Source of the DNA: Lumnitzera littorea
Lineage: Eukaryota; Streptophyta; Magnoliopsida; Myrtales; Combretaceae
Length of the DNA: 64,000 bases
Assembly (NCBI GenBank): GCA_024138015.1
Contig: JAMXBB010000010.1
Span: 78,710,373 to 78,774,372, forward strand
Reading direction: 5' to 3'
In this document: positions 47,516 to 58,490 of the stretch, piece after piece
How the letters are laid out: each line of letters starts with the position of its first letter
Position numbering within the stretch: position 1 is the stretch's first letter
Notes under the pieces: model-generated
Database searches by the model: none
Seen by the model: the letters and a program-made list of their open reading frames with translations, nothing else
Told to the model about the DNA's origin: nothing
Program-made: the position numbers and the translations under genes

Positions 47516-48430
47516 TAATACAGATTTATGGATGAACACACGAATTCAATATCACACGTAACCAAAAGTATGGTCCTAGGCTACAAGATGGCTCGAAAAG
47601 GTAAATGATAATCGAGGGTGAGCTCTGTACACCGACAATGGATATGACGCACCAACGCCTCATACAAGCTCAGGTTACACTTGATATGATGCACAAGTAT
47701 GGCTGAAGGTCACTCGCCACTGGTCTACACTCGAATGGCTTAGATAAAAGTTGCTCAAGAGTAACCAAGAAGATACTTAGCTCAAGAGAAGGTAAAAAGT
47801 TTAGTGTATTCTTCTATATATTCTCTTGCGGCTGTTATATTGAGTGATTATTTATAGTACCTTATTAGGGCAAGTTCTACATTATAGATAATTACAAAAA
47901 TAAATTCCTATTTGCTAAATAAAAAGAAAATACTTTACAAGGAAAACACGAAATCGTGCGTTGTGAACATCACAGTACGGTTGTCAAAAAAGACAACACA
48001 CATGTGTTTTTACTATGATTCTGACAATATTGTGATCCGAGTAGGGGGTAGGCTTTTGCTCAAGTCTGTTCAGCATCAAAAGTTCGATACCTTGACTATA
48101 GGGGCTAGATTGGGGTTGGCTCAAGGATGGTTCATAGTGAGGTTGGCCTCAGGTGGTTGGCTTCTAATAGTCATTAGCTCGGTATTGGCACCGTGGAGAT
48201 TGCTATATTTAAATTTGATGCTTAAGCTAGTGCACAGTGGAAGGTTCAATTCGGCACATCGATTGATCACCTTGGCAACACCTTAGATAGCATGGAGAAC
48301 GAAGTAGCCTGGCGGATCGGACTAGGACAAGCACTACTCCTTAGCACTTAACTCACCTCGAATAACTCAGTGGACCACCTGAGAGAGCCCTCAGGCTTAG
48401 GAGCGTATAATTGGTCCTTAATCCCTATCA
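47516..48430 (-). repeat. Element L 3' LTR
   Basis: This 915-bp LTR starts TGATAGGGAT in element orientation. A TATA box CTATAAATAATC lies at about 47846-47857 (minus). The 124-codon plus-strand frame at 47912-48286 is antisense to the LTR. It has a counterpart in the other LTR at 55654-55902, so both are shared LTR sequence, not genes. Confidence 0.9.
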
Positions 48431-49700
48431 TCCCTTCTAGGTTATTTGAGATTTGGGATCAAATCCAGTTTAGGTTTAGATTGCTCATCTTCGGGAGTGT
48501 AAGGTTAAAGATTTGGCAATGTTGAAAGAGTCTAAGACTCCATATCCTCCAAGTAATTCAATCTTATAGGCATTAGGATTAATCTTTTCAAGTACTTTGA
48601 AAGGTTTGTCGGCTCTAGGAGACAACTTACTCTTCCTCAAATTTGGGAATTGTTCCTTGATGAGGTGTATCCAGACCAAATCGCCTAATTGAAATTCTCT
48701 CTTCCTCTATCCTCAGCTTTACTTCTTAAGCTTAATATTAGCTCGACCCAGTTGCTCTATAACCTTCTGGTGCATGGCTTTAATGGCCTCAACTCTCTCA
48801 ACGGCTGGCTAATCATCATCAAGCATTGATTGGGACGCTTAGTCTAATGGCAGCTTGGGGTTGGAGCCATAGGCAACCTTAAATGGAGACATGCTTGTTA
48901 CACTGTAGGCAGTTCTGTTGTAGGCGAATTCAATGATTGAGAGGCACAGATCCCAATCGGCCATGTTTCGTTCGATAGCAACCTACAGAAAAGTTCCTAC
49001 TGTTCTATTGACAACTTCGATCTATCCATCGGTCTATGGGTGGCAGGACGTGCTATATAATAGCTTGGTTCTCATTCGCCTCCACAACATCCTCCAAAAG
49101 TGGCTTATGAACTTGGGGTCTCAATCTAAAACAATGGTCCTGGGAATTTCATGCAGCTTGACTATTTTCTGTAAGAAAAGAAAATAGATAGCCAAAGCGT
49201 CGTTAGTTTTGGAATAGGGCATGAAATGTTCCATCTTGCTCAATCTTGCTCAATCGATCTACAACTACCATGATGGAGTCCTTCCCTCAAGGCATTATCG
49301 ACAATCTTAACATAAAGTTCATACTCAGCTCGGACCATGGCTAGGTTGAGATTGGTAAGGGTTAGTAGTGTCCTTACTCGGCTCGACTCTTCGCCTTTCG
49401 GCAAGTCACACACTTTTCCAACATGGATTGGACATTTCTCTTCATCTTTGGCCAAAAGAATCTAGAGGATAGTATTGTGTAAATTTGGTGCTAGCCAAAG
49501 TGTCCTGTCAATCCCCCTCCATGTACCTCGTACATTAGTAGTTCTTGCGTAGAATAGGTCGCGATACATAGCCTTATCTTTCTGAATACGTATCCATCCT
49601 CCTTGTGATAATTATCCAATGTTCGTCTTTCCTCACAACGGGCGTAGATAGGACCAAAGCGTGGGTCCTCAACATACAAATTCTTGATGGTTGAAAAACC
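48431..49700 (-). pseudogene. Element L integrase pseudogene
   Basis: The N-terminal region (frame 49491-49679) contains D-P-R-F-G-P-I-Y and E-V-H-G-G-G-L-T-G-H-F-G, the start of the H2C2 zinc domain. The frame at 49240-49455 continues it (V-C-D-L-P-K-G-E-E). The C-terminal frame 48485-48679 holds K-L-S-P-R-A-D-K-P-F-K-V-L and N-A-Y-K-I-E-L, the GPY/F-type module, then G-V-L-D-S-F-N-I-A. The core between them (about 48700-49240) is heavily frameshifted. The plus-strand frame at 48933-49187 is a shadow. Confidence 0.83.
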
Positions 49701-51060
49701 AAGTAGCTACGTCCGTAGCTGGGTCAAGAGGGTATGTCGTCTCGATAGGGCGTCAACCACTACATTATTCTTTCCATTCTTGTATTTTACAACATAAGAA
49801 AAACCTTTCATGAACTCAACCCACTTAGCTTACCTTCGGGACAACTTTAGTTGGCTCTTTAGATATCTCAAGGATTTATGATTGGTGTAGATCACAAATT
49901 CCTTAGGCAACAAATAGTGTTGCCATACCGTTAAGGCTCGGATTAAGGAGTAGAACTCCCTATCATAAATGGAATAGTTAAGTGTAGATCCTTGAAGTTT
50001 CTCACTAAAGTAAGTAATAGGTCGGCTTTCTTGCATTAGCATAGCACCTATGCTTAGTCCAAATGTATCACACTCAACTTTAAACACTTTATCGAAGCTC
50101 AATAGAGCTAAAATGGGGGCTACAGTTAGCTTCTCCTTCACATCCTGAAAACTCCTCCTCTCTTTCTCACCCCATTTGAATTCAACATTGTTCTTTGAGA
50201 GTTCAGTGAGTGGGGCCACAATCATACTAAAATTCTTTATGAATCGACGATAAAATGATTCCAGGTCGTGGAAACTTCTCACATCAATTGAACAAGTCGA
50301 CTCAAGCCATTTTATAATCACTCTTATCTTCTCTTCATCAACTTGGATGCCACCTTCGCTTACAACAAATCTCAAGAAGATTACCTCAGAAAGGCAAAAG
50401 TTACACTTCTTCAAATTGGTGTAAAGCCATTTAGCTCGGAGTTTTGTAAGCACTTATTAGAGATGCTCTCGTTAAGTCTCTAAGTCGGGACTGTACACTA
50501 GAATGTCATCAAAATAAATGATGACAAACCTTCCCAGTAATTCTCGGAGCACATAATTCATAGGTTGCATTAATGTACTCGACACATTGAATAATCCAAA
50601 TGGCATTATAAGCCATTCATATAAACCATGTCATGTCTTGAATGCAGTCTTCTACTCATCGCCTTCATGCATTCGAATATGATGGTATCCAGATTTGAGG
50701 TCGATCTTAGAGAATAATCTTGCTCCACTTAACTCATCTAGCATGTCATCGAGCTTAGGTATGGGATACCTATACTTGATGGTGATTTGATTGATCACTT
50801 GACTATCTACACAAATCTTTCAGGACCCATCTTTCTTTGACACTAATAAGGCCGGAATGACACAGGGACTAAGGGACTCACGTAGATACCCTTTCTCCAT
50901 AAGGTCGCCTACTTGCCTCTGTAACTCGACAGCCTGTTTGGTTTTCAGCTTATAGGCCAGCTTGTTCAACAGTGTAGCTCTTAGCTGTAGGTCAATTGTA
51001 TGCTCAACACCTCAGATTAGGGGCAGGCCGTTCAGTAGCTCTTCCAGAAACAGATCGAAA
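49701..51060 (-). pseudogene. pol: Element L reverse transcriptase/RNase H pseudogene
   Basis: RT palm motif Y-F-D-D-I-L-V-Y-S is intact at about 50485-50515. The longest open frame in the window, 49830-50453 (207 codons), follows: K-K-C-N-F-C, V-D-E-E-K-I, S-F-Y-R-R-F-I-K-N-F-S, then RNase H. RNase H blocks are E-C-D-T-F-G-L-S-I-G, F-S-E-K-L-Q-G and Y-D-R-E-F. The usual T-D-H is T-N-H, so one RNase H catalytic residue is lost. The RT N-terminus lies at about 50700-51060. The plus-strand frame 50962-51144 is a shadow. Confidence 0.9.
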
Positions 51061-51600
51061 AATTCCTCCAGTAAGGTTTTTACTTCAATTGGCAGCTCTT
51101 CGTCCCCGGGTCCCATTTCCAGAAGCCTCCTGATAAGCAGATAGGTCGGTCCCTCTAGCAGTATTTCTATTTTTAGTTCGGCTCGAGTCAATGCCATAAC
51201 CTCTTTCCTCAAGGTTCAACAAAGTTGAGATTGCATGACTTTCACCTGCTCAACAGTCATGGGACTCAATTTCAACCTTCTTCCTTCATTCTCCACATAA
51301 CATGTGTTCCTCATACAGTCCTACATAACTAATTGATCAAATAGCCATAATCGACCAAGTAGAACATGGGATGCACTCATAGGCGACACATCATAGAGTA
51401 CTTCATCTCGATACTTGCCAATGTAGATCAATACGGACACTTGTTTGTTCACCTCTAGGGCTCCCTTATCATTAGGCCAATGAAGCTTGCAAGGTTTTGG
51501 GTGGGGTATGGTCGGCAATTTCAGCTGCTAGACCATAAATGCAGGGGTTACATTGGTACAGCTCTTACTATCAATGATCAGTATGCATAGTAATTCATTC
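51061..51600 (-). pseudogene. Element L protease pseudogene and linker to RT
   Basis: The active site I-I-D-S-K-S-C-T-N-V (about 51548-51577) keeps the catalytic Asp. The following frame 51321-51518 has P-H-P-K-P-C-K-L-H-W, Y-I-G-K-Y-R-D-E-V-L-Y-D-V and H-V-L-L-G-R-L-W, the retropepsin C-terminal part. The frame 51012-51212 is the linker into RT (E-E-F-F-D-L-F-L-E-E-L). Stops separate the frames. Confidence 0.83.
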
Positions 51601-52606
51601 ACCTTCAAAGCTGACACTCATTGTTCTCCTCAACACTAGAGCGGTCAACATGAAGTTCCCTTCCTCACTATAAATGACTTCCTCATCGGATAGCTCGACC
51701 TGTCCATTTTCTTTCAACTCCTCTACTTCTTCGTTAGTACTATCAACCTCAACGGCTGGCACCTCACCTCGAATCACCATTGTTCGCTTGTTCAAGCACT
51801 AAGTGGCCATGTATCCAAATCCTTCACATTTGAAATACCAGATCTCACTTTTCTTCCTCCTTAAACTTTGGTCTCAAAGTTCCTCAAGGGTTCCTTCTCT
51901 TTGGCTCAAGTAGTTTAAGCAAGTCGGGTCTCATTGGCCTTACTTGGTTCCGTTCACACAAGTCTACTCAGAACAGGTTAGCTATTGCTAGGATTGTTGA
52001 CGAGTGGTTAGAATCTTCCTATTCAGTGCCTTTCTATCCTCTAAGTAGCTCAGATTACATCATTAAGTGTTCTAATGTTCAGCATTTCTAGGACATCTCC
52101 AATATCATACTTCAGTCCATTAATGAATTGAGATACAGTTCAATCTTCGAGTTCTACGACTTTGCATTGGATCATTAGCATTTGGAATTCTTTAACGTAA
52201 GCATTGACACTTGATCTTCCTTGCCTCAGTTCTTGCAGTCTCTTAAAAGCATCCTGCAGATAATAGCTCAACACAAACCTTCTTCGTATAACTCTCTTTA
52301 TATTATCCCAACTCCTAATTTTCTGTTCTCTTTCCCTTCTTCTGGTAGCTTGCAAGTTCTTCTACCATAAGGTGGCATAACCAGTGAACTCCAACACAGT
52401 AAGTCTACCTTTCGCATCATCGGGTACTTCATGGCATTCAAACTGCTTTTCAATTTTATCTACCCAATCTAGGTAGTCTTTGGCATCACCACTTCCAAAG
52501 AAACTTGGAATATGCATCTTTAATCCTTCAACTCTAGGGGCTTGTACATTTCTTTCCTCTAGCTCATAATATTCCTCTACCTCGTCATCTCCTTCTAATT
52601 CTTCCT
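51601..52606 (-). pseudogene. gag: Element L gag pseudogene, 3' part
   Basis: An acidic linker (frame 51595-51795) is preceded by the nucleocapsid knuckle F-K-C-E-G-F-G-Y-M-A-T (about 51800-51835). The His is Tyr and the last Cys is replaced by a stop. The capsid part in frame 52140-52355 has W-D-N-I-K-R-V-I-R-R-R-F-V and L-R-Q-G-R-S-S-V-N-A-Y-V-K-E-F-Q. An acidic segment at about 52560-52606 is cut by J. Confidence 0.8.
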
Positions 52607-54623
52607 TATCGAGCCTGGTTTTTTACCCTCTTGGTTCCTTTTATAAAATTAGGTCTTCTCTAAGCTGATCAGTACTAAACCCTACTTATTTAATACTATT
52701 CCTTGACTAGGGTTTAAAGAAAACCATTTTTTCAATTTAAAAAGGAATTGAAGTTGCCACCCGACTGGAGTTGGGAAAAAGGGTTAAGTTATAACCAATT
52801 GGGTAGATTAGCTATAACTTAACTACAGGTCTATCGATTAAAAAAAAAAACAATTTGTAAAATGGCTTTTTTTAAAAAAAAAAAAAACTAGAGATTTAGG
52901 TCCGGGGGCTAGTTTATTAAACCTTAAATGGGTACTACTTTTTAACTTTCTGAATTTAACTTCGCTTTTTCAAATATACCCTTTTTAATTCCTAAAAACA
53001 TATAATTATGATACATGCGACTAAATTGATCAATTTACATAAATATCTAAAAATGGAAAAAATAAAACTTTCCATATTTGAAGTTGCCCTGTACTTGCAT
53101 ACAGGTGCCTATGTACCCGCTATTTGGGATTAGATTTCCATAGTTCATTTATAAAAAACTTGAGTGGGTGGTTTGATTTTAATTTTTGAAAAAGGGTCGC
53201 ATTTACGTTTTTACCCAGTTCAATTTATTCAGGGAAATTCTTTTAAAGGGTCTTAATTGGTGTTTAATTTTTGGAAACTCTAAAATAGTCCTAATTTGGA
53301 AAAAGGTTTATTTATTTTCACTTATTTTTGGAAAGCTTAATTTTTCTAAGTGTGAAAACAATTTTTGTTTACTAACCTATTTATTTATTTTTATTTTATT
53401 ATATTATCTTATTTATTTTATACTTATTCTATCTATTTCTATTAAAATAAATAAATAGATTACTTTCTTTCTTCTTCTTTTTTTCTCTTTTTGTTTTTCT
53501 TCTCTTTCTTTTTTCTTTTTCGTTCTTTTTTCTTCTTTTTCTTTTCCTCATTTATAACATTTACAAATAAAAAAATGAATAAATAAAAAAAAAGAAAAGA
53601 AAAATCAGGTCGCTCGAATTGGCTTGATTGACTCGATCAGCTCAATTTGGCTTAGATCGGCTTGGTCGACTCACTTCAACTTAGATCGGCTCGGTTGACT
53701 CAAAAAATTCGATTGTGGTGATTTTCGTAAAAACACCGTAGGGAATGTTATCCTAGAGAGAGAGGAATCGTATTAAAGAGAGGCAACTTCGATTTTTTTT
53801 TTTTTAAAAATGTTTCGAAGTTTTTTGTTGTGTTTTGAAAATGAAGATTGGACCCCTATTTATAGGTGTTATGGTTGTGTTGAGGATGGAAAAAATTAAA
53901 TGCAATATAATTTTCTTCCAATTTTAGATTAGACGAACCAGGATAATATATGGTGCCAAATACATAGTTATGTGTGTATGAATGTGCCGGAGTATATCAG
54001 AGTGTGTTTACCATACTTAGAAGTGAGTTAGCAAATGACGTGGTGATGATGTAGCCCGTAACGTGGTGATGATGTAGCCCATGACGTGGTGATGACATGA
54101 CAATAAAGTGAGAAGAGAAAATAAAAGATACATTTTGCATCTTTCATGGATTGAACTCAAGATCTCCAAGTCATATGTCATATCAAGTCCAGATGCTTAT
54201 CCAACTGAGCTATTGGTTTTTCCTTATTCATATGTATAATTAATTGCATATATGAACCAAGTCAGCTTGAGCTAGATTTAAATCTAAGCTTAGACCCAAC
54301 AGCCTTTTATTCAAAACTATTGAAATTAAAATTATATTCTATTTAAACAACCTAAAAATTTATTATTTTCTAAATATCCTATTTTATTTTGTGACTTTTC
54401 ATATTTCTTATTTTTTTGTATATTTTCTAAATTTCTTATTTTTTTGTGTTTTTCCTTATTTTCCTATTTTTTAAATATTTTTCTAGAATTCCTATTTTTT
54501 TCTAAATTCCTTCATTTTTTAGGGCTTTCTTTAATTTTCTATTTTTTTGATTTTTTTTTTCTAATTTAGGACCTTATAACCTACTTTGAAAAATAAAAAG
54601 GGGGCAAAAATTGAGTATCTACA
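52607..54623 (-). mobile_element. LTR J (2.0 kb, TGTAGACACC family) in gag of L
   Basis: In minus orientation it starts TGTAGATACTCAATTTTTGC and ends near GGCTCGATA. It is collinear with the ends of G and I ('ctaacctattaaaccctaa.gggtac' near 52907 and 'cctatgtacccgctat' near 53110). TATA box CTATAAATAG (53856-53865, minus) and a tRNA-like block (54148-54212) are present. Just outside, 54624-54640 reads as a PPT on the minus strand (AACAAAGAGGGGCAGT), so a few internal bases seem to remain. No target duplication is visible. This suggests a rearranged or recombined copy rather than a clean solo LTR. Confidence 0.78.
54148..54212 (-). other. tRNA-like A/B-box segment in LTR J
   Basis: On the minus strand TAGCTCAGTTGGATAAG (54196-54212) is a near-ideal A box/D arm. 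About 37 bases on, GAGTTCAATCC (54148-54158) is a good B box. It resembles a different tRNA species from the G/I copies. It lies about 290 bases upstream of the TATA box. The acceptor stem is unconvincing. Confidence 0.75.
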
Positions 54624-54900
54624 ACTGCCCCTCTTTGTTAAGCACTAGCCTTCATCTAGCATCCTGACCAATTCTTCAACTTGTGGTGGTCGAACTGGGG
54701 TGTTAACTTGGCCAAACTGACCATTGCCTTGTCTTTGTTGTTCACGTTCCCTAGTAAGGTTATTTCTTGTTCGTTGCCTGTCTTCTTGGATAACAGTTAC
54801 TAGACTAGATACTAAGTCGGTAAGTCTATCTAAGCGGTCACCCACTGACTAAGGTGAGAAGCTTCCTTCTTGCCTTTTTGTCCTTGGCCATATCGAGTAC
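54624..54900 (-). pseudogene. gag: Element L gag pseudogene, 5' part
   Basis: The frame 54645-54845 starts M-G-D-R-L-D-R-L-T-D-L-V and continues into a basic, Gln/Arg-rich stretch and E-E-L-V-R-M-L-D-E. The same opening motif occurs in gag of M. It is the N-terminal, probably coiled-coil, part of Gag. It is separated from the rest by J. Confidence 0.75.
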
Positions 54901-55152
54901 CACTTTTTTGGTTTCCCAAAGTTCCTTGCATGGTTGAATTTGACATTGATGGTTACTTCACAATGATAATCTCACAATAAACATACAGTCAACCACATTC
55001 TGTTTTGGCATATCGAAAACAAAAGAAAACAAAGTACAAAACACTTCTCAACTACTAAATTTCAAAGCTAACAATAGAACCATTGTCACACAAGAGTAGT
55101 GACAAACTATTAAAAGAGCATAGTAGTAGAATCTAGCTCCAAACGTAGCTAA

Positions 55153-55164
55153 GCTTTGATACCA
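55153..55164 (-). other. Primer-binding site of L (tRNA-iMet)
   Basis: The plus strand GCTTTGATACCA is the complement of TGGTATCAAAGC, one base from the initiator-Met tRNA 3' end. Three bases separate it from the LTR. Confidence 0.9.
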
Positions 55165-55167
55165 AGA

Positions 55168-56102
55168 TGATATAGATTTGTGGATAAACATATAAACCCA
55201 ATATCACATGTAACCAAAAGGGTGGGTCCAAGCCGTAAGATGGCTCAAAAAGGTAAATGATAATCAAGGGTGAATAAGGGTTCTCGTGAATCGATGATAG
55301 ATATGACACACCAACGCTTCACACAAGCTCAGGTCACACTTGATGCGACACATAAGTATGGCCGGAGGTTACTCACCACTAGTCCATGCTTGAATGGCTT
55401 AGATAAGAGTAGCTCAAGAGTAAACAAGAGGATACTTAGCTCAAGAGAAAGTAAAAAGTTTAGTGTATTCTTCTATATATTCTCTTATGGCTATTACATT
55501 AAGTGATTATTTATAGTACCTTGTTAGGGCAATTTATACGTTATAGATAATTATAAAAATGAATTCCTATTTGCTAAATAAAAGAAAAATATTTTACAGG
55601 GAAAACACGAAATCGTATGTAGTGAATGTCATCTATAAAAAAGGACAGTTTGGTTGTCAAAAAGGATAGTACTTGTGCATTTTTACTGTGACTCTAATAA
55701 TATTGTGATCCAAGCAAGGGGTAGACCTCTGCTTAAGTTTGTCCAGCATCAAAAGTTCGACACTCTAACTATAGGGGCTAGACTGGGGTTGGCTCAAGGA
55801 TGGCTCACAGTGGGGTTGGCTTCAGGTGGTTGGCTTCTAATAGTCATTAGCTTAGTCTTAGTATCATGGAGATTGATGTATTCTGATTTAGTATTAGGCT
55901 AGTGCACAGCAGAGGGTTCAGTTCAGTATGTCGGCTAATCACCTCGGCAATGCCTTAGATAACATAGAGAGTGAAGTAGCTCAGCGAGTCAGATTAGGGC
56001 AAGCACTGCTCCTCGATGCTTAACTCACCTTGAATAGCTCAGCGGACCACCTGAAAGAGCTCTCAAGCTTGGGAACGTGTAATCAATCCTTGATTCCTAT
56101 CA
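55168..56102 (-). repeat. Element L 5' LTR
   Basis: This 935-bp LTR is collinear with 47516-48430. In element orientation it starts TGATAGGAAT and ends CTATATCA. A TATA box CTATAAATAATC lies near 55507-55518 (minus). Confidence 0.9.
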
Positions 56103-56230
56103 GAGAGAACGAGCAATAAGCATTTGGGTCACTTCTACATATGACCCAGTAAAATAATGATAATATTGAAGCATTGAGTGACTAAGTTTCTCACATATAT
56201 GATAGGTGGGATATAAGGGTAGAGAAGCTT
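56103..56230 (-). pseudogene. Element P gag zinc-knuckle remnant
   Basis: Minus-strand reading gives I-C-E-K-L-S-H-S-M-L-Q-Y-Y-H-Y-F. It corresponds to the copia knuckle 'CQxCxKxGHxALQCYHRF' with the first and last Cys changed. It stands in the right place, just upstream in gene sense of the GAG-pre-integrase part beyond L. The rest of P gag to the right could not be recognised with confidence. Confidence 0.65.
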
Positions 56231-56742
56231 AGTTTGCAAGTGAAGCAAAAGCCGTTAATTGAGGGCTGATATATGGGCAAGGAGCTTAATTTACAATTCA
56301 AGGTAGCAAATTTGTAGAGCTAACAATGAGAGGAATATAGATATGAGTAAGGAACATCATATCCCTTTCCCTTTAAGACCCTATGGTGATAAAAGAGCTA
56401 ACGTAGGTATTAAGTGAAGGTAGCTCATCATTAGGTTTGATCTATTGCTCCTAACTAATGAGTATGGTATGAATTTACTCAAATGTGAGAGCAAAATAGG
56501 GGTATGCGTAAGCATGGTAACCAAGAAATCGTACTCTTGAAGTTGGCCACATAAGGCATAGGTAATGAAGTCTAATGAGTTAAATAGGGAAAGAATGGAG
56601 ACAAACTGGTTTAGGATAGATTTGGTTAAATATGGATTTTAACTCATAAAGATGGTTGGTCATGAAGTTTTTTATTAAGAGGGAAAATGGATGTTGTTTA
56701 CACTTTATTTAAAGGCCACTAAATTCTAAAGGAAGCATTAAA

Positions 56743-56894
56743 AAGGATAATTGAGATTTCAAAGCCTATTAGGATATCATGAATCTTTATGAGAACATCT
56801 GTAGAGATTATGGCTAACAAAAGGATAATTGAGATTTCAAAGCCTATTAGGATATCATGAATCTTTATGAGAACATCTGTAGAGATTATGGCTA
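56743..56894. repeat. Recent tandem duplication, 78-bp period
   Basis: The segment starting 'aaggataattgagatttc' at 56743 is repeated at 56821, apparently without mismatch over about 74 bases. Its surroundings are much more diverged, so it is young. Confidence 0.95.
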
Positions 56895-56967
56895 GTAAGG
56901 ATGCTTAAACTATGTGATTGATGTAGAGTTGAGTAGCATATACTAGGTTAAGAAGTTGGACATTTTC

Positions 56968-58105
56968 AAGGATAAAAATGGCTTCATGAGGTAAGGCCAA
57001 GATGATACTATCAACTCAATTGCAAATATCAATTGAAATTAAAAAGAATGTCAAAAGATAGTCGTCATCTTATAATCCTATAGTGACTATATTACCAATG
57101 CTTATAGGTTAACTAATGGGAAATAAGTGGTTTTTCAGAAGATGTATGAAGTGAAGAAATGTGGCTAATTGAGAAGGTATAGGATTAGCATTATAGATGA
57201 AGAGATGTGATTAGGTAGGTATCGAATTATAGCAATAGAGTAGGTAAGAGGATGATGGTGGTCGTTGGGTCATAGAGAGAGGGGTAATGGTGTATTAGTG
57301 GAGGTGAAAACAAAGAGATAATTAATTGGTTAACTAATACCCTTAACTTAGAGCTCATGCAAGTTGATAGTGCCTCTACAAAGATAAAACACAAAATGGA
57401 TATGAAACACGATAGTAAACATAAACCATATATGATAAGAATATGAGATGAATCGATATGAATTAATTATGTACAATGTTGAATAAGTCTTATAGATTTT
57501 TTATGTTGATCAAATTTAACATGAAATATAATTCAAACATGATCTGTAGATTTAGCTTACTACTTCTAGTAATGAAGATATTTAAGTTAGATATGGATAT
57601 CGTTAGAGTATATTAATAGTGGCTAGATGTGGATATAATTAAGAAGTATTTAGATGGCTTTTTTTTTTTGTTTGTTTTCATGGGAATGGGTTTAATCCTT
57701 ACTCGACTTCATTTGCAAGAAGTATAGTTGAGAACATGAGATTTTTTTCAAAGTAGAAACATTTTTTAAGAATAAGAACCTTGTGAAGCTAGGACAATAC
57801 CATCAACTTAGCGGCAAATATCATTTGAAACTAAAAAGAAGATCAAAAGAAAGAGCCATATTTGATAGTTATCATCTTACAATTTTAGTGACTATATTAT
57901 TAATACTCATGGGTCAAGTAGTGAGGAATAGGTATTTTTTGGATGATGTATGAAGTGAAGGAATATGGCTAGTTGACAGGGGCATAGCATTAACATTATA
58001 GAGGAAGAGATGTGATTGGATGGTGTTGAGTATAGTGGCAAACTAGGTAAGAGAATGATGGTGGCTATTGAACATGGGAGAGAGGGATAACAATGTGTTG
58101 ATAGA
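56968..58105. repeat. Diverged direct repeat, about 340-bp arms
   Basis: 56968-57307 and 57768-58105 share a collinear order of blocks: 'atactatcaact', 'tgactatatta', 'gatgtatgaagtgaag', 'gagatgtgatt', 'gatgatggtgg'. The arms are about 460 bp apart. They could be decayed LTRs or a segmental duplication. Confidence 0.75.
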
Positions 58106-58134
58106 AATGGAGGAAGTAGATGGAAATGGAAGGA

Positions 58135-58490
58135 AATGTTGTGTTTAGTAAATTAAGTAAAGAGTAAAAAGTGAGTAGAAATGGAAGAAAATGAGTCGAA
58201 AGTTCCACTTTGAGTTTCATTCTTTTTACCTCCAATTTTCGAGAAAAATGGGAGGAAATGGATGAAAATGAGAATATAATTGCAAAAAAAATGATCCTTT
58301 GTAACAATTTTGATCTAAATAAAACATGTATGATTTTATTAAATGCTAACAAGTATTTCGCTCAATTTCCTTCATTTTCATTCATATATTCCCAAACACA
58401 AAGTGATTACACTTCTTTCAATTCCCACTCATTTTGTTTTCTTTTCATTCATTTCCACCCAATTCTATTCTATGAAAAAGTAGACAAACA
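58135..58490. mobile_element. MITE-like element
   Basis: Both ends carry related inverted sequence: on the left 'ttgtgtttagtaaa...gtagaaatggaag', on the right the complement of 'catgtttgtctac...ggtggaaatgaatg'. The centre is rich in 'gaaatg/catttc' repeats, typical of short hAT- or PIF-type MITEs. It has no coding capacity. Target duplication and exact ends were not resolved. Confidence 0.45.

Larger units (their letters stand above)
47516..56102 (-). mobile_element. Gypsy LTR retrotransposon L, degenerate, carrying J
   Basis: LTRs at 47516-48430 and 55168-56102 flank a minus-strand gag-pol. Target duplications GAAAG (47511-47515) and GAGAG (56103-56107) match at 4/5. The tRNA-iMet primer site is at 55153-55164, and the PPT-like GAAGGGA lies next to the 3' LTR (48431-48437). 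Net length without J is about 6.6 kb. Gene order and motifs match A and M. It interrupts the copia element P. Confidence 0.92.
56231..58130. other. Diverged repeat-bearing DNA, possible P gag or leader
   Basis: This should contain P gag and its 5' LTR by position, but I see no clear motifs. It holds a local tandem duplication (56743-56894) and a long diverged direct repeat (56968-57307 with 57768-58105). Confidence 0.45.

Noticed and set aside
47912..48286. 124-codon plus-strand frame, similar to the one at 55654-55902
   Set aside because: The similarity is explained by both lying in the two LTRs of L, antisense to transcription; frame starts and ends differ between the copies.
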